From contig JAZLAU010000040.1 of the NCBI GenBank assembly GCA_045613305.1, forward strand, positions 1 through 64,000: a DNA stretch of 64,000 bases, in the 5' to 3' direction. A program made the position numbers and the translations under genes. Below are positions 55,162 to 63,468 of the stretch, in pieces. The notes under the pieces are model-generated. The model worked only from the letters and a program-made list of their open reading frames with translations. It searched no databases and had not been told where the DNA came from. How positions within the stretch are numbered: position 1 is the stretch's first letter; every line of letters begins with the position of its first letter. The stretch is from SFTJ01 sp045613305 (lineage in GTDB: Bacteria; Bacteroidota; Bacteroidia; Bacteroidales; Muribaculaceae).

Positions 55162-57150
55162 ATGCAATCAAATTATAATCAGTTACGATACTTACAACTG
55201 CTTGCGCGCGATTTCCCAAATATTGCAACTGCCAGCACCGAAATAATTAACCTTCAGGCTATATTAAACTTGCCTAAAGGCACCGAGCATTTTCTTGCCG
55301 ACTTACATGGCGAATATGATGCTTTTCAACATGTACTTCGCAATGCATCTGGTGCAATTAAGCGTAAAGTGAAAGAAATATACCACAATGTTCTTAGCGA
55401 CGAAGAGCAACAAGAACTGTGCACTCTTATATATTATCCTGACTTAAAAATCGAATTGGTTAAGCAAAGTTCCGACAACCTGCAAGAGTGGTACTTTGCT
55501 ACAATCAACCGCTTAGTTGGTGTTTGCCGTAATGTTTCATCAAAATATTCACGTTCAAAGGTAAACAAAGCCCTCCCTACCGATTTTTCATATATCATTC
55601 AAGAACTTATTCATGAATCTACCCTCGACCCAAACAAACAGGCCTATGTAGATGTAATCGTCAGAACTATTATCGACATCGAACGCGCCGATGATTTCAT
55701 AATAGCCATTTGTAACCTTATTCAACAACTCACAATCGACAAACTACACATTCTTGGCGATGTATTTGACCGAGGTCCTAACCCCGACAAAATCATGGAC
55801 ATATTATGCAATTATCATGATTTCGACATTCAGTGGGGAAATCACGACATCCTTTGGATGGGTGCTGCATCGGGCAATGATTGCTGCATTGCCAACGTGA
55901 TTCGCATCGCATTACGTTATGCCAACCATTCTGTGCTTCAAGATGGATATGGCATCAACTTACTTCCATTGGCAACATTTGCAATGTCGACCTACAAACA
56001 CGACGATTGCTCGCAATTCATACCTCGAGAGTTTGGTGCTCTTAATAATGAAAGTGACCGAAAACTAATTGGCATGATGCATAAAGCCATAACTATCATT
56101 CAACTTAAACTCGAAGGTCAAATGATTATGCGTCATCCTGAATTTAACATGAATGACCGACTATTATTTAACTATACCGACTTCGAGAATAAAACCGTAA
56201 CAATCGGTGAAAACATTTATACACTTAGCGACTCCTTCTTTCCCACTGTTGACCCTAAGGACCCATATAAGTTAACTAAAGAAGAAGAAAATATAGTTAA
56301 TGCTCTATATAAGTCATTCCGCCGAAGCGAAAAACTGAAAAAGCACATAAAATGCATTTTCCGTCACGGGTGTGTCTACACCATTACAAATAGCAACCTT
56401 CTGTTTCACGCGTCAGTTCCTCTTAATGCCGACGGAACACTCAAAGAAGTATTTATTAAGGGAATGCCTTACAAAGGTCGTTTGCTATTTGACAAGATTG
56501 GCGCCATGATTAGAGAAGCATATTTTGGTAGCGACAGCAAAGAGAGTCAAGAATATGCACGCGACTATGATTGGTATTTATGGTGCGGAGAAAACTCTCC
56601 GGTTTTCGACAAAAACAAAATGGCTACTTTCGAAGATTACTTCATACTTGAAAAAGATGCTAAAAAAGAAATCAAAGGCAATTATTATGCCCTTCGCGAT
56701 AACGAAAAGGTGTGCGATTATATTCTTGATGAATTTGGCGTAACAGGCGAACATCGACACATCATCAATGGGCATGTGCCTGTTCGCACATTAAAAGGCG
56801 AACAACCCGTAAAAGCTAACGGAAAAATGATGGTAATTGATGGCGGTTTCTCTAAAGCTTACCAACCTAAAACAGGAACTGCAGGATACACATTAGTTTA
56901 CCATTCTCGCGGATTCCAATTAGTGAAGCATGAGCCATTCACATCTATTGAAGATGCAGTTGCTACTGGTCACGACATTGAATCAAGCACTCAAGTTGTT
57001 GAAATGAGCGCCTATCGCATGAGGGTTAAAGACACCGACATTGGCAAAGAACTTTCTAAACAAATTCAAGACCTTCAATTGCTACTTCAAGCTTACAGAA
57101 CGGGTGTAATCAGAGAAAAGGAATACAAACGCAGCACTAACAAACAGTAA
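55162..57150 (+). CDS. fbp: Fructose-1,6-bisphosphatase, class III
   Basis: 662 aa, the usual size of class III FBPases of Firmicutes and Bacteroidota. Hydrolyses fructose 1,6-bisphosphate in gluconeogenesis. It belongs to the metallophosphatase fold: FLADLHGEYDAF, ILGDVFDRGPNPDKIMDIL, IQWGNHDILWMGAASGN, and later INGHVPVRT and VIDGGFSKAYQPKTGTAGYT. It follows the AraC-type gene on the same strand and converges with the AlbA_2 gene. Confidence 0.95.
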   Translation: MQSNYNQLRYLQLLARDFPNIATASTEIINLQAILNLPKGTEHFLADLHGEYDAFQHVLRNASGAIKRKVKEIYHNVLSDEEQQELCTLIYYPDLKIELVKQSSDNLQEWYFATINRLVGVCRNVSSKYSRSKVNKALPTDFSYIIQELIHESTLDPNKQAYVDVIVRTIIDIERADDFIIAICNLIQQLTIDKLHILGDVFDRGPNPDKIMDILCNYHDFDIQWGNHDILWMGAASGNDCCIANVIRIALRYANHSVLQDGYGINLLPLATFAMSTYKHDDCSQFIPREFGALNNESDRKLIGMMHKAITIIQLKLEGQMIMRHPEFNMNDRLLFNYTDFENKTVTIGENIYTLSDSFFPTVDPKDPYKLTKEEENIVNALYKSFRRSEKLKKHIKCIFRHGCVYTITNSNLLFHASVPLNADGTLKEVFIKGMPYKGRLLFDKIGAMIREAYFGSDSKESQEYARDYDWYLWCGENSPVFDKNKMATFEDYFILEKDAKKEIKGNYYALRDNEKVCDYILDEFGVTGEHRHIINGHVPVRTLKGEQPVKANGKMMVIDGGFSKAYQPKTGTAGYTLVYHSRGFQLVKHEPFTSIEDAVATGHDIESSTQVVEMSAYRMRVKDTDIGKELSKQIQDLQLLLQAYRTGVIREKEYKRSTNKQ

Positions 57151-57191
57151 TCACTACTTCTGAAAACGCCACAACTCTCACTTCAAAATAA

Positions 57192-57219
57192 ATGCCGGCT
57201 GAATATATTCAGCCGGCAT
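57192..57219. terminator. Shared terminator fbp / AlbA_2 gene
   Basis: Perfect 13-bp stem (57192-57204 with 57207-57219) with a 2-nt centre, overlapping the stop codon and last codons of the minus-strand gene; TAATTTT follows on the plus side. Confidence 0.75.
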
Positions 57220-57865
57220 AATTTTCTGCCAAAACCATGACACATTTCCCGTCATGATAAGTTAGTTTTATCACCCCCATATCACACAGATTAACTGCAG
57301 AAACCTCAGCTGCAGACCGCGAAATATGGCATAATTTCATATAGCCGTCTAATGTTATTCCTCCATGATTTGAAAGGTAGTCCAATAATTCACGGTCATT
57401 GCTCGTAAAATTAAACACCCTACTATTCTCGTTCTCTGCACTCTCTCTCATCACTTTAACATGCAACGAACTTGCCTCCACATTCTCATCGGCAATTCTG
57501 TAATAAGCTCGCCACCGACCATTGTCATCAGGAGCTTTTACAGGCTTTTCATCTGCCTCTGCGATTTCCACAAGCAACACATTTTTCCCCTCCACCCTAT
57601 AGACATTACATTCCACATTTTGGGGAGGCTGACAATACATTTGGGCCGCCTGATCAATCATATATATCTCTTCATCACTACTCACACCTGCAATTTTACC
57701 ATTATCTTTCACCCCAACCAGCAAGCGTCCGCCATCATTATTTGCAAATGCCGATATGCTTCGGGCTATCTTGCGAGCATCAGATATTTGATACTTAAAA
57801 TCTTGGTGCTCATGTTCTCCTTCAAGAATTAAGTCGTGTATGAAGTGTTTGCCTCGTGTCCCCAT
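57209..57865 (-). CDS. AlbA_2 (Schlafen-like) ATP/DNA-binding protein
   Basis: 218 aa. The N-terminal about 130 residues form the AlbA_2/AAA_4 domain: EHQDFKYQISDARKIARSISAFANNDGGRLLVGVKDNGKIAGVSSDEE with the conserved FANNDGGRLLVGV glycine loop. The C-terminal 80 residues look like a winged HTH (LLDYLSNHGGITLDGYMKL). Members are thought to be nucleic-acid-binding regulators, sometimes linked to stress or defence. It stands alone; the role is unknown. Confidence 0.8.
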   Translation of the reverse strand: MGTRGKHFIHDLILEGEHEHQDFKYQISDARKIARSISAFANNDGGRLLVGVKDNGKIAGVSSDEEIYMIDQAAQMYCQPPQNVECNVYRVEGKNVLLVEIAEADEKPVKAPDDNGRWRAYYRIADENVEASSLHVKVMRESAENENSRVFNFTSNDRELLDYLSNHGGITLDGYMKLCHISRSAAEVSAVNLCDMGVIKLTYHDGKCVMVLAENYAG

Positions 57866-57935
57866 TTTTAATCAAAAAAAGATGTGAGCATAACTCATCC
57901 TTGACCTATGCCCACACCACTCAATTAAGTTTGTG

Positions 57936-59081
57936 TTATTTTTTCACTTTGTCATTTTCTGGTTTAGCAACCAATTTACTTTGCACCAAAGCCTGCATAA
58001 TCACTGGCTCTAGCTTTTTAGCATAAGCCAAAAAGCCAATATCTGTTGCATGAATACCGTCAACAGTTCCTTCGTGGTCGCCATACAATCCTTCACAAGT
58101 AACATAATATATGTTATTTGGATTTTCTTCTTTCAAACGCAAATAGTTCTTATAGAACGCAGCATTTTTCTTAGGCAAATAATTTGCGAAATATTTATCG
58201 AATTTAGCATACGGATACATCGGACCTTCAACCATAATTATAGGCACTTCAGGACGCAATGTACGCAAAATGTTCACAAAATCATAGGTCAAAGTGTCGC
58301 ACATCATTTCGGTGCAATTTGGAATTGGGTCAATAACATAAGCCACAGCATCTTTTATGCCAGCCATAGCGCGAGCCATACAAAAGTCCATCTTGCCCTC
58401 ACCACTTATACCTATATTCACGCATTCAATTCCCAAGTCACGTTGCACTATATTAGTGCCGCACATGCCTGTTCTTGTAGAACATCCACCTTGCAAGATG
58501 CTTGTACCATAGAATATAATTTGCTTGTTGCTAACAGGATTGTCAATGATTGGTTTTTGAATTGTAGCATTTTGCTCTACACCTACTTCCAACCAATTTA
58601 TACCATCATAAAGAGGCAAGTAAATCATGAATTCACGCATGTCGCCAGTTAAGTTTTCAACAAACACCTTTGTTTGAATCGAGTCACTCTTGTATGGACG
58701 GCATGTGTTAACATATTCCCACTGTCCTTCATCGCTCAAACGATACAAGTCAACACCCTTTAAGCCAGTGTCGGCCATGTGCACCATATGTGTGTTCCAT
58801 AACAAGTTATAGCGCACTGCCACCTTCTTGCTGTCTGTAGCAAATCGTACAGCCATACCGGTACTACATTGCGCTCTTTCCCAAAGTGTAGGACGTACAC
58901 TATCCTTAAGACACATAGGAATGCGAGTGTAAGGAGTCAATGAGTCGTCAAAACCCTTGTTGATAATTCTCAAATCTAAAGCATTCACATACTTTAGCTC
59001 TTGCTTTTCAGCTGCTGCTGCCATAAACACTCCACCGAGCGCCATAATAGCAACCAAAAATACTCCAAAAATCTTTTTCAT
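57936..59081 (-). CDS. Secreted SGNH/GDSL-type hydrolase
   Basis: 381 aa from the ATG at 59081, which begins a signal peptide (MKKIFGVFLVAIMALGGVFMAAAA); the open frame continues 17 codons upstream without such features. The N-terminal half is a beta-sandwich (SGNH hydrolase N-terminal domain: MAVRFATDSKKVAVRYNL, LPLYDGINWLEVGVEQ). The catalytic half has the block I Ser in FYGTSILQGGCS, Gly in NIGISGEGKMD, and the Asp-His pair in DGIHATDIGFL. Likely a periplasmic or exported esterase that removes acyl groups from a polysaccharide; substrate unknown. Confidence 0.85.
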   Translation of the reverse strand: MKKIFGVFLVAIMALGGVFMAAAAEKQELKYVNALDLRIINKGFDDSLTPYTRIPMCLKDSVRPTLWERAQCSTGMAVRFATDSKKVAVRYNLLWNTHMVHMADTGLKGVDLYRLSDEGQWEYVNTCRPYKSDSIQTKVFVENLTGDMREFMIYLPLYDGINWLEVGVEQNATIQKPIIDNPVSNKQIIFYGTSILQGGCSTRTGMCGTNIVQRDLGIECVNIGISGEGKMDFCMARAMAGIKDAVAYVIDPIPNCTEMMCDTLTYDFVNILRTLRPEVPIIMVEGPMYPYAKFDKYFANYLPKKNAAFYKNYLRLKEENPNNIYYVTCEGLYGDHEGTVDGIHATDIGFLAYAKKLEPVIMQALVQSKLVAKPENDKVKK

Positions 59082-59168
59082 AATAATAGGTTTTTCATTT
59101 AATAGTACGAAATTAATTAATATTTGCGACAATACAACACAATATTTTATTCATTTACCCTTTTTTCG

Positions 59169-59176
59169 TATTTTTG
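59169..59176 (+). promoter_or_regulatory. ABC-F gene -7 element
   Basis: TATTTTTG, 42 nt before the start codon. Confidence 0.5.
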
Positions 59177-59218
59177 TACAATATTTATTAATCACTTTTA
59201 ATTCACATTGACATTTAA

Positions 59219-60856
59219 ATGGTTTCTGTAGACAACATTGCCGTGGAATTTTCCGGCACTACACTTTTTTCCGACATATCATTTGTAATCAATCCCACCG
59301 ATCGCATTGCCTTAATGGGGAAAAATGGCGCTGGCAAATCTACAATGCTTAAAATACTTGCAGGCGTTCGCCAACCAACACGAGGAAAAGTGTCTTTTCC
59401 TCAAGACACCGTTATTGCCTACCTGCCTCAACATTTGCTAACCGAAGACAAACGTACTGTTTTCGAAGAAGCTTCTCAAGCGTTTTCTCACCTCTTTGAA
59501 ATAGAGGCAAGAATCAACAGCCTTAACGAACAATTGGCAAGCAGAACCGATTACGAGAGCGAAGAATACATGAGCATAATTGAAGAAGTGACTTCTTTGG
59601 GTGAAAAATTCTACACCATCGACATGACTCACTTCGACGAGGACGTTGAAAAAACCCTTCTTGGACTTGGTTTCACTCGCGAAGACTTCAATAAGCCAAC
59701 TTCTGAATTCTCTGGCGGATGGCGTATGCGTATAGAATTGGCTAAAATGCTTTTAAAAAAGCCCGACGTCCTACTGCTTGACGAACCTACCAACCACCTC
59801 GACATTGAATCTATTCAGTGGCTCGAAGATTTCTTAATCGAAAGTAACAAAGCTGTAGTGGTAATTTCTCACGACAGAACGTTTGTTGACAACGTCACAA
59901 ATCGCACCATTGAAGTTACAATGGGTAAAATCTACGACTACAAAGCCACCTACTCTCACTACCTGGAACTTCGCGCCGAACGCCGTGCTCAACAACAAAA
60001 GCAATATGACGATCAGCAAAAAATGATTGCAGAAAATAAAGCTTTCATCGAACGATTCAAAGGCACATATAGCAAAACACTACAAGTGCAAAGCCGCGTG
60101 AAAATGCTTGAAAAACTACAAATCATTGAAATTGATGAAGAAGACAACTCTGCTTTGCGACTTAAATTTCCACCAGCGCCTCGCTCGGGCAACTACCCCG
60201 TTATTGCAAATGGCGTAGGCAAATCTTATGATGAGCATTTAGTGTTCGCAAATGCCAACTTCACAATTGAGAGAGGCCAAAAAGTTGCTTTCGTCGGAAA
60301 AAACGGTGAAGGAAAATCTACTATGGTAAAATGCATAATGAACGAAATCGATCACGATGGCACCCTAACTTTAGGGCATAACGTTCAAATCGGCTATTTT
60401 GCACAAAACCAAGCATCATTACTCGATGAAAACCTAACTGTTTTCCAAACAATCGACGACATTGCCAAAGGCGACATACGAACAAAAATCAAAGATATGC
60501 TCGGAGCATTTATGTTTGGCGGCGAAGAATCGATGAAAAAAGTGAAAGTTCTTAGCGGTGGCGAACGCACTCGCTTGGCCCTTTTGAAACTTCTGCTCGA
60601 ACCAGTCAACTTGCTTATTCTCGACGAGTCAACAAACCACCTCGATATGCGTTCTAAAGATGTACTCAAAGATGCCTTAAAAGCATTCGACGGAACGCTT
60701 ATTGTTGTCAGCCACGACCGCGACTTCCTTGACGGATTAGTAGAAAACATCTACGAATTCGGCAATAAGAAAGTTACTTTGCACCTTGAGGGCATAAAAG
60801 AATTTATGGAGCGCAAACATCTCGAAAATCTTAGAGAACTTGAAAGAAAAGCTTAA
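59219..60856 (+). CDS. ABC-F family translation factor ATPase
   Basis: 545 aa, two ABC domains and no membrane segments. First domain: GKNGAGKST, FSGGWRMRIELA, LLLDEPTNHLD. Linker of the P-site tRNA interaction motif type (IERFKGTYSKTLQVQSRVKMLEKLQ). Second domain: GKNGEGKST, LSGGERTRLALLKLL, LLILDESTNHLD (Ser instead of Pro after Glu). ABC-F proteins bind the ribosomal E site and modulate translation or protect against antibiotics. The subgroup (Uup, EttA or YbiT-like) cannot be fixed by eye; YbiT/Uup-like seems closer. Confidence 0.9.
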   Translation: MVSVDNIAVEFSGTTLFSDISFVINPTDRIALMGKNGAGKSTMLKILAGVRQPTRGKVSFPQDTVIAYLPQHLLTEDKRTVFEEASQAFSHLFEIEARINSLNEQLASRTDYESEEYMSIIEEVTSLGEKFYTIDMTHFDEDVEKTLLGLGFTREDFNKPTSEFSGGWRMRIELAKMLLKKPDVLLLDEPTNHLDIESIQWLEDFLIESNKAVVVISHDRTFVDNVTNRTIEVTMGKIYDYKATYSHYLELRAERRAQQQKQYDDQQKMIAENKAFIERFKGTYSKTLQVQSRVKMLEKLQIIEIDEEDNSALRLKFPPAPRSGNYPVIANGVGKSYDEHLVFANANFTIERGQKVAFVGKNGEGKSTMVKCIMNEIDHDGTLTLGHNVQIGYFAQNQASLLDENLTVFQTIDDIAKGDIRTKIKDMLGAFMFGGEESMKKVKVLSGGERTRLALLKLLLEPVNLLILDESTNHLDMRSKDVLKDALKAFDGTLIVVSHDRDFLDGLVENIYEFGNKKVTLHLEGIKEFMERKHLENLRELERKA

Positions 60857-60925
60857 AACAAGTTTAATTCTTAACTAAATCACTTTGTTTTTTGCAAATC
60901 TTTAATGACTTATAGAAAAATAATG

Positions 60926-60933
60926 TAACTTTG
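60926..60933 (+). promoter_or_regulatory. C1 peptidase gene -7 element
   Basis: TAACTTTG, 36 nt before the ATG. Confidence 0.5.
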
Positions 60934-60969
60934 TCAAAATGAAATTTTAATAATTAATTTTATATCCAT

Positions 60970-62163
60970 ATGAATAAACTATTTTTTGGCTTAATGATGT
61001 CAGCAGCAGTATGCTTTTCTGCATCAGCAGCCGTTGAAAAAGCAGACAGCGCTGGATTCAAGTTTACCGATGTTAAAGTTGTAAAATCTACTTCAGTAAA
61101 GAATCAGGCTAAGTCAGGAACTTGCTGGTGTTTTTCTGGCAACTCATTCTTTGAAGATGAAATTCTTCGCATCACTGGTAAAGAAGTTGACCTTTCTGAA
61201 ATGTTCATCGTTCGCATGTGCTACATCGACAAAGCAGAACGTTTTATCAGAACTAATGGTTTCGTACACTTCAACCAAGGCGGTAGCCTTCTCGATAACG
61301 GCTACGTTTGGGAAAAATATGGCATGCTTCCTGAAGAAGCATACAAAGGTCTAAATTATGGTGAAGACCTTCACAATCATAGCGAACTTTGCAACTCTAT
61401 GATTGGCTATATGAATGAAATCAACAAGAAACCAAACAGAAAGCTTTCTACTGCATGGCTTAATGGACTTAAGGGCATTCTTGACGCTTACTTTGGTGAA
61501 GTTCCTGAAACTTTCACTCACGAAGGCAAGGAATACACACCTCAAACTTATGCTAAGTCTTTAGGTCTTGACATGAGCAACTATGTGGCATTCACTTCTT
61601 TCAACCATCAACCATTCAACAAACCTTTCGCTCTTGAAGTTGCCGACAACTGGCTATGGGGTCAATACATGAATATTGAGCTTAACGACTTTAAGGCTAT
61701 TATCGACTACGCAGTTGAAAATGGTTATCCTATTGGTTGGGCTGCTGACGTTAGCGAAGGAGGTTTCAAGTGGAAAAACGGTGTTGCAGTTATTCCTGCT
61801 GAAACTAACGAAGCCGACCTTGAAGGTAGCGAACTTTCTCGTTGGGTAAAACTTACTGCAAAGGAAAAAGAAAATAAGCGCTTTGACATCAAGGGCCCAG
61901 GCAAAGAAATAACTGTTACTCAAGAATCTCGTCAAAAAATGTTCGACATGCAAGAAACTACCGACGACCACGGCATGGTTATCGAAGGTTATGCTACCGA
62001 CCAAACTGGCAAGAGATATTACAAGGTTAAGAACTCTTGGGACAGCAACCACATTTACAACGGTTACTTCTATGTGTCTGAAGCTTATGTAATGGCTAAA
62101 ACTTTGAGCATTCTTGTTCACAAAGATGCAGTTCCTAAGAATGTAGCAAAAAAGATTAAGTAA
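60970..62163 (+). CDS. Secreted C1-family cysteine peptidase (bleomycin hydrolase/PepC-like)
   Basis: 397 aa. Signal peptide ending near SASA-A21. The catalytic Cys52 is in QAKSGTCWCFSG (QxxxGxCWxF), the His in DDHGMVIEGYA, and the Asn in KVKNSWD. Other PepC-like features are FIVRMCYIDKAERFIRTNG and the GGSLLDNGYVWEKYGMLPEEAY segment. Classical PepC is cytosolic; the signal peptide makes this a periplasmic or exported aminopeptidase, consistent with peptide feeding. Monocistronic, well-biased codons. Confidence 0.9.
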   Translation: MNKLFFGLMMSAAVCFSASAAVEKADSAGFKFTDVKVVKSTSVKNQAKSGTCWCFSGNSFFEDEILRITGKEVDLSEMFIVRMCYIDKAERFIRTNGFVHFNQGGSLLDNGYVWEKYGMLPEEAYKGLNYGEDLHNHSELCNSMIGYMNEINKKPNRKLSTAWLNGLKGILDAYFGEVPETFTHEGKEYTPQTYAKSLGLDMSNYVAFTSFNHQPFNKPFALEVADNWLWGQYMNIELNDFKAIIDYAVENGYPIGWAADVSEGGFKWKNGVAVIPAETNEADLEGSELSRWVKLTAKEKENKRFDIKGPGKEITVTQESRQKMFDMQETTDDHGMVIEGYATDQTGKRYYKVKNSWDSNHIYNGYFYVSEAYVMAKTLSILVHKDAVPKNVAKKIK

Positions 62164-62187
62164 TTATCCTTTTTCTATCAATACAAA

Positions 62188-62218
62188 CAAAAGACGAAGC
62201 CGCTGGCCTCGTCTTTTG
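62188..62218 (+). terminator. C1 peptidase gene terminator
   Basis: 10-bp stem (62188-62197 with 62209-62218) extended by a partly paired GC-rich centre, then T-rich sequence. Confidence 0.8.
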
Positions 62219-62232
62219 TTTTAAATATATTT

Positions 62233-62258
62233 ATAAGGCTGTCTCACGACAGCCTTAT
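62233..62258. terminator. Terminator between C1 peptidase and rubrerythrin
   Basis: Perfect 11-bp stem (62233-62243 with 62248-62258), 4-nt loop, AT-rich flanks; serves the minus-strand rubrerythrin gene 36 bp away and can back up the other strand. Confidence 0.75.
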
Positions 62259-62293
62259 TTGTTGAGTAAAATCAATTATACCAAATATATATA

Positions 62294-62842
62294 TTACTTT
62301 TTGAAGTATCTGTTATACAAACCTGCGAATCCGCGGCCATGGCGAGCTTCATCCTTTGCCATTTCATGAACTGTGTCGTGAATTGCATCAAGGTTAGCCA
62401 ACTTTGCATTCTTAGCGATGCGCATCTTATCGTCGCAAGCACCAGATTCAGCGTTCATACGCTTTTCAAGGTTAGTCTTAGTATCCCATACTACGTCACC
62501 AAGCAATTCTGCAAACTTTGCTGCATGCTCTGCTTCTTCCCATGCATAGCGCTTGAATGCTTCTGCAATTTCTGGATAGCCTTCGCGATCTGCTTGACGT
62601 GACATTGCCAAATACATACCAACTTCTGTACATTCACCCATGAAGTGTGCGTTAAGGTCAGCTATCATTTCTTCGCCTGTTCCCTTTGCTACACCAAGTT
62701 CGTGTTCTGTGACAAACTTTAGTTCACCATCTTCTACTTCTTTAAACTTTTCAGCTGGTTGCTTGCATAGTGGGCACTTTTCTGGAGCTGAATCACCTTC
62801 ATGAATATAACCGCATACTGTACATTGAAATTTCTTTGCCAT
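62294..62842 (-). CDS. Rubrerythrin with N-terminal rubredoxin domain
   Basis: 182 aa. Rubredoxin iron site first: C7/C10 (CTVC) and C23/C26 (CPLC). The ferritin-like diiron domain follows with AHFMGECTEVGMYLAMSRQA, WEEAEHAAKFAELLGD and DEARHGRGFAGLYNRYF carrying the Glu/His ligands. This is the reverse domain order (rubredoxin before the four-helix bundle) known from oxygen-detoxifying reverse rubrerythrins. It reduces hydrogen peroxide using NAD(P)H-derived electrons. Second gene of the perR operon, 41 bp downstream. Confidence 0.93.
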   Translation of the reverse strand: MAKKFQCTVCGYIHEGDSAPEKCPLCKQPAEKFKEVEDGELKFVTEHELGVAKGTGEEMIADLNAHFMGECTEVGMYLAMSRQADREGYPEIAEAFKRYAWEEAEHAAKFAELLGDVVWDTKTNLEKRMNAESGACDDKMRIAKNAKLANLDAIHDTVHEMAKDEARHGRGFAGLYNRYFKK

Positions 62843-62883
62843 AGTTGTAATTTTTTTAAGTGTTATTTATTTTAGTTTATTTA

Positions 62884-63297
62884 TTAATTCTTGTTTTTAC
62901 ATTCTGCACATAATCCTATATAATATAATTGTGTGCTTTCAATCACGAATTCATTGTCTGGTTGTAATGATCTGAGCAATTTCTCATTCATCTGACAATC
63001 ATATATCTTTTTGCATTCCTTGCAAAAAAAGTGAGAATGTGGCTCTTTGCATCCGTCATAGTGCGCCTTGCAATTCTCTATTGTCAACTCAAGCACTGCC
63101 CCTTGCGATACCAACAACTCTAAAGTGTTATATACTGTTGTTTTCGACAGCGTTGGAATTTCCTTTACCAAATCAACATAGATATCATCTACCGTTGGGT
63201 GAGTTCGATTTTCAAGCAGATAACTCATTACCGCTATCCTTTGAACCGAAGGTCTTATTCCATATTTCTTTAGATGTTCTATCGTTGTCATAAACAA
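62884..63297 (-). CDS. perR: Fur-family repressor, PerR-like
   Basis: 137 aa; ATG at 63291 (third codon) is an alternative start. Winged HTH: RPSVQRIAVMSYLLENRTHPTVDDIYVDLVKEIPTLSKTTVYNTLELLVSQGAV. Regulatory metal site around NCKAHYDGCKEPHSHFFC; structural zinc site CKEC and the C-terminal CAEC. The neighbouring rubrerythrin gene and the operator in front of it favour PerR (peroxide sensing) over Fur or Zur; the assignment rests mainly on context. Confidence 0.85.
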   Translation of the reverse strand: MFMTTIEHLKKYGIRPSVQRIAVMSYLLENRTHPTVDDIYVDLVKEIPTLSKTTVYNTLELLVSQGAVLELTIENCKAHYDGCKEPHSHFFCKECKKIYDCQMNEKLLRSLQPDNEFVIESTQLYYIGLCAECKNKN

Positions 63298-63302
63298 TTC
63301 AT

Positions 63303-63321
63303 TTTTGTAACCATTACAAAA
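63303..63321. promoter_or_regulatory. Probable PerR operator
   Basis: Perfect 8-3-8 inverted repeat TTTTGTAA-CCA-TTACAAAA, lying from 6 bp upstream of the perR start and overlapping the -7 element and predicted transcription start. Form and place suit autorepression by a Fur/PerR protein. Confidence 0.7.
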
Positions 63322-63347
63322 TTACAATAGTTTTTATAATTACCAAA
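63317..63347 (-). promoter_or_regulatory. perR-rubrerythrin promoter
   Basis: Minus strand: TTTG (63344-63347), 19-nt spacer, TAATTTTG (63317-63324). Exact consensus; predicted leader only about 15 nt. Confidence 0.8.
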
Positions 63348-63440
63348 ATTTTTCAGCACTTTTTTTCAAAAAAATTTAAAATATTAGTGAAACATGCTTC
63401 AAAATGGCGTTTTTTACCCAAAATTCTTAAACTTAACGAT

Positions 63441-63448
63441 TATCTTTG
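63441..63448 (+). promoter_or_regulatory. ung -7 element
   Basis: TATCTTTG, 20 nt before the ung ATG. Confidence 0.5.
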
Positions 63449-63468
63449 TAAAAAAACTTGCGATTTCT

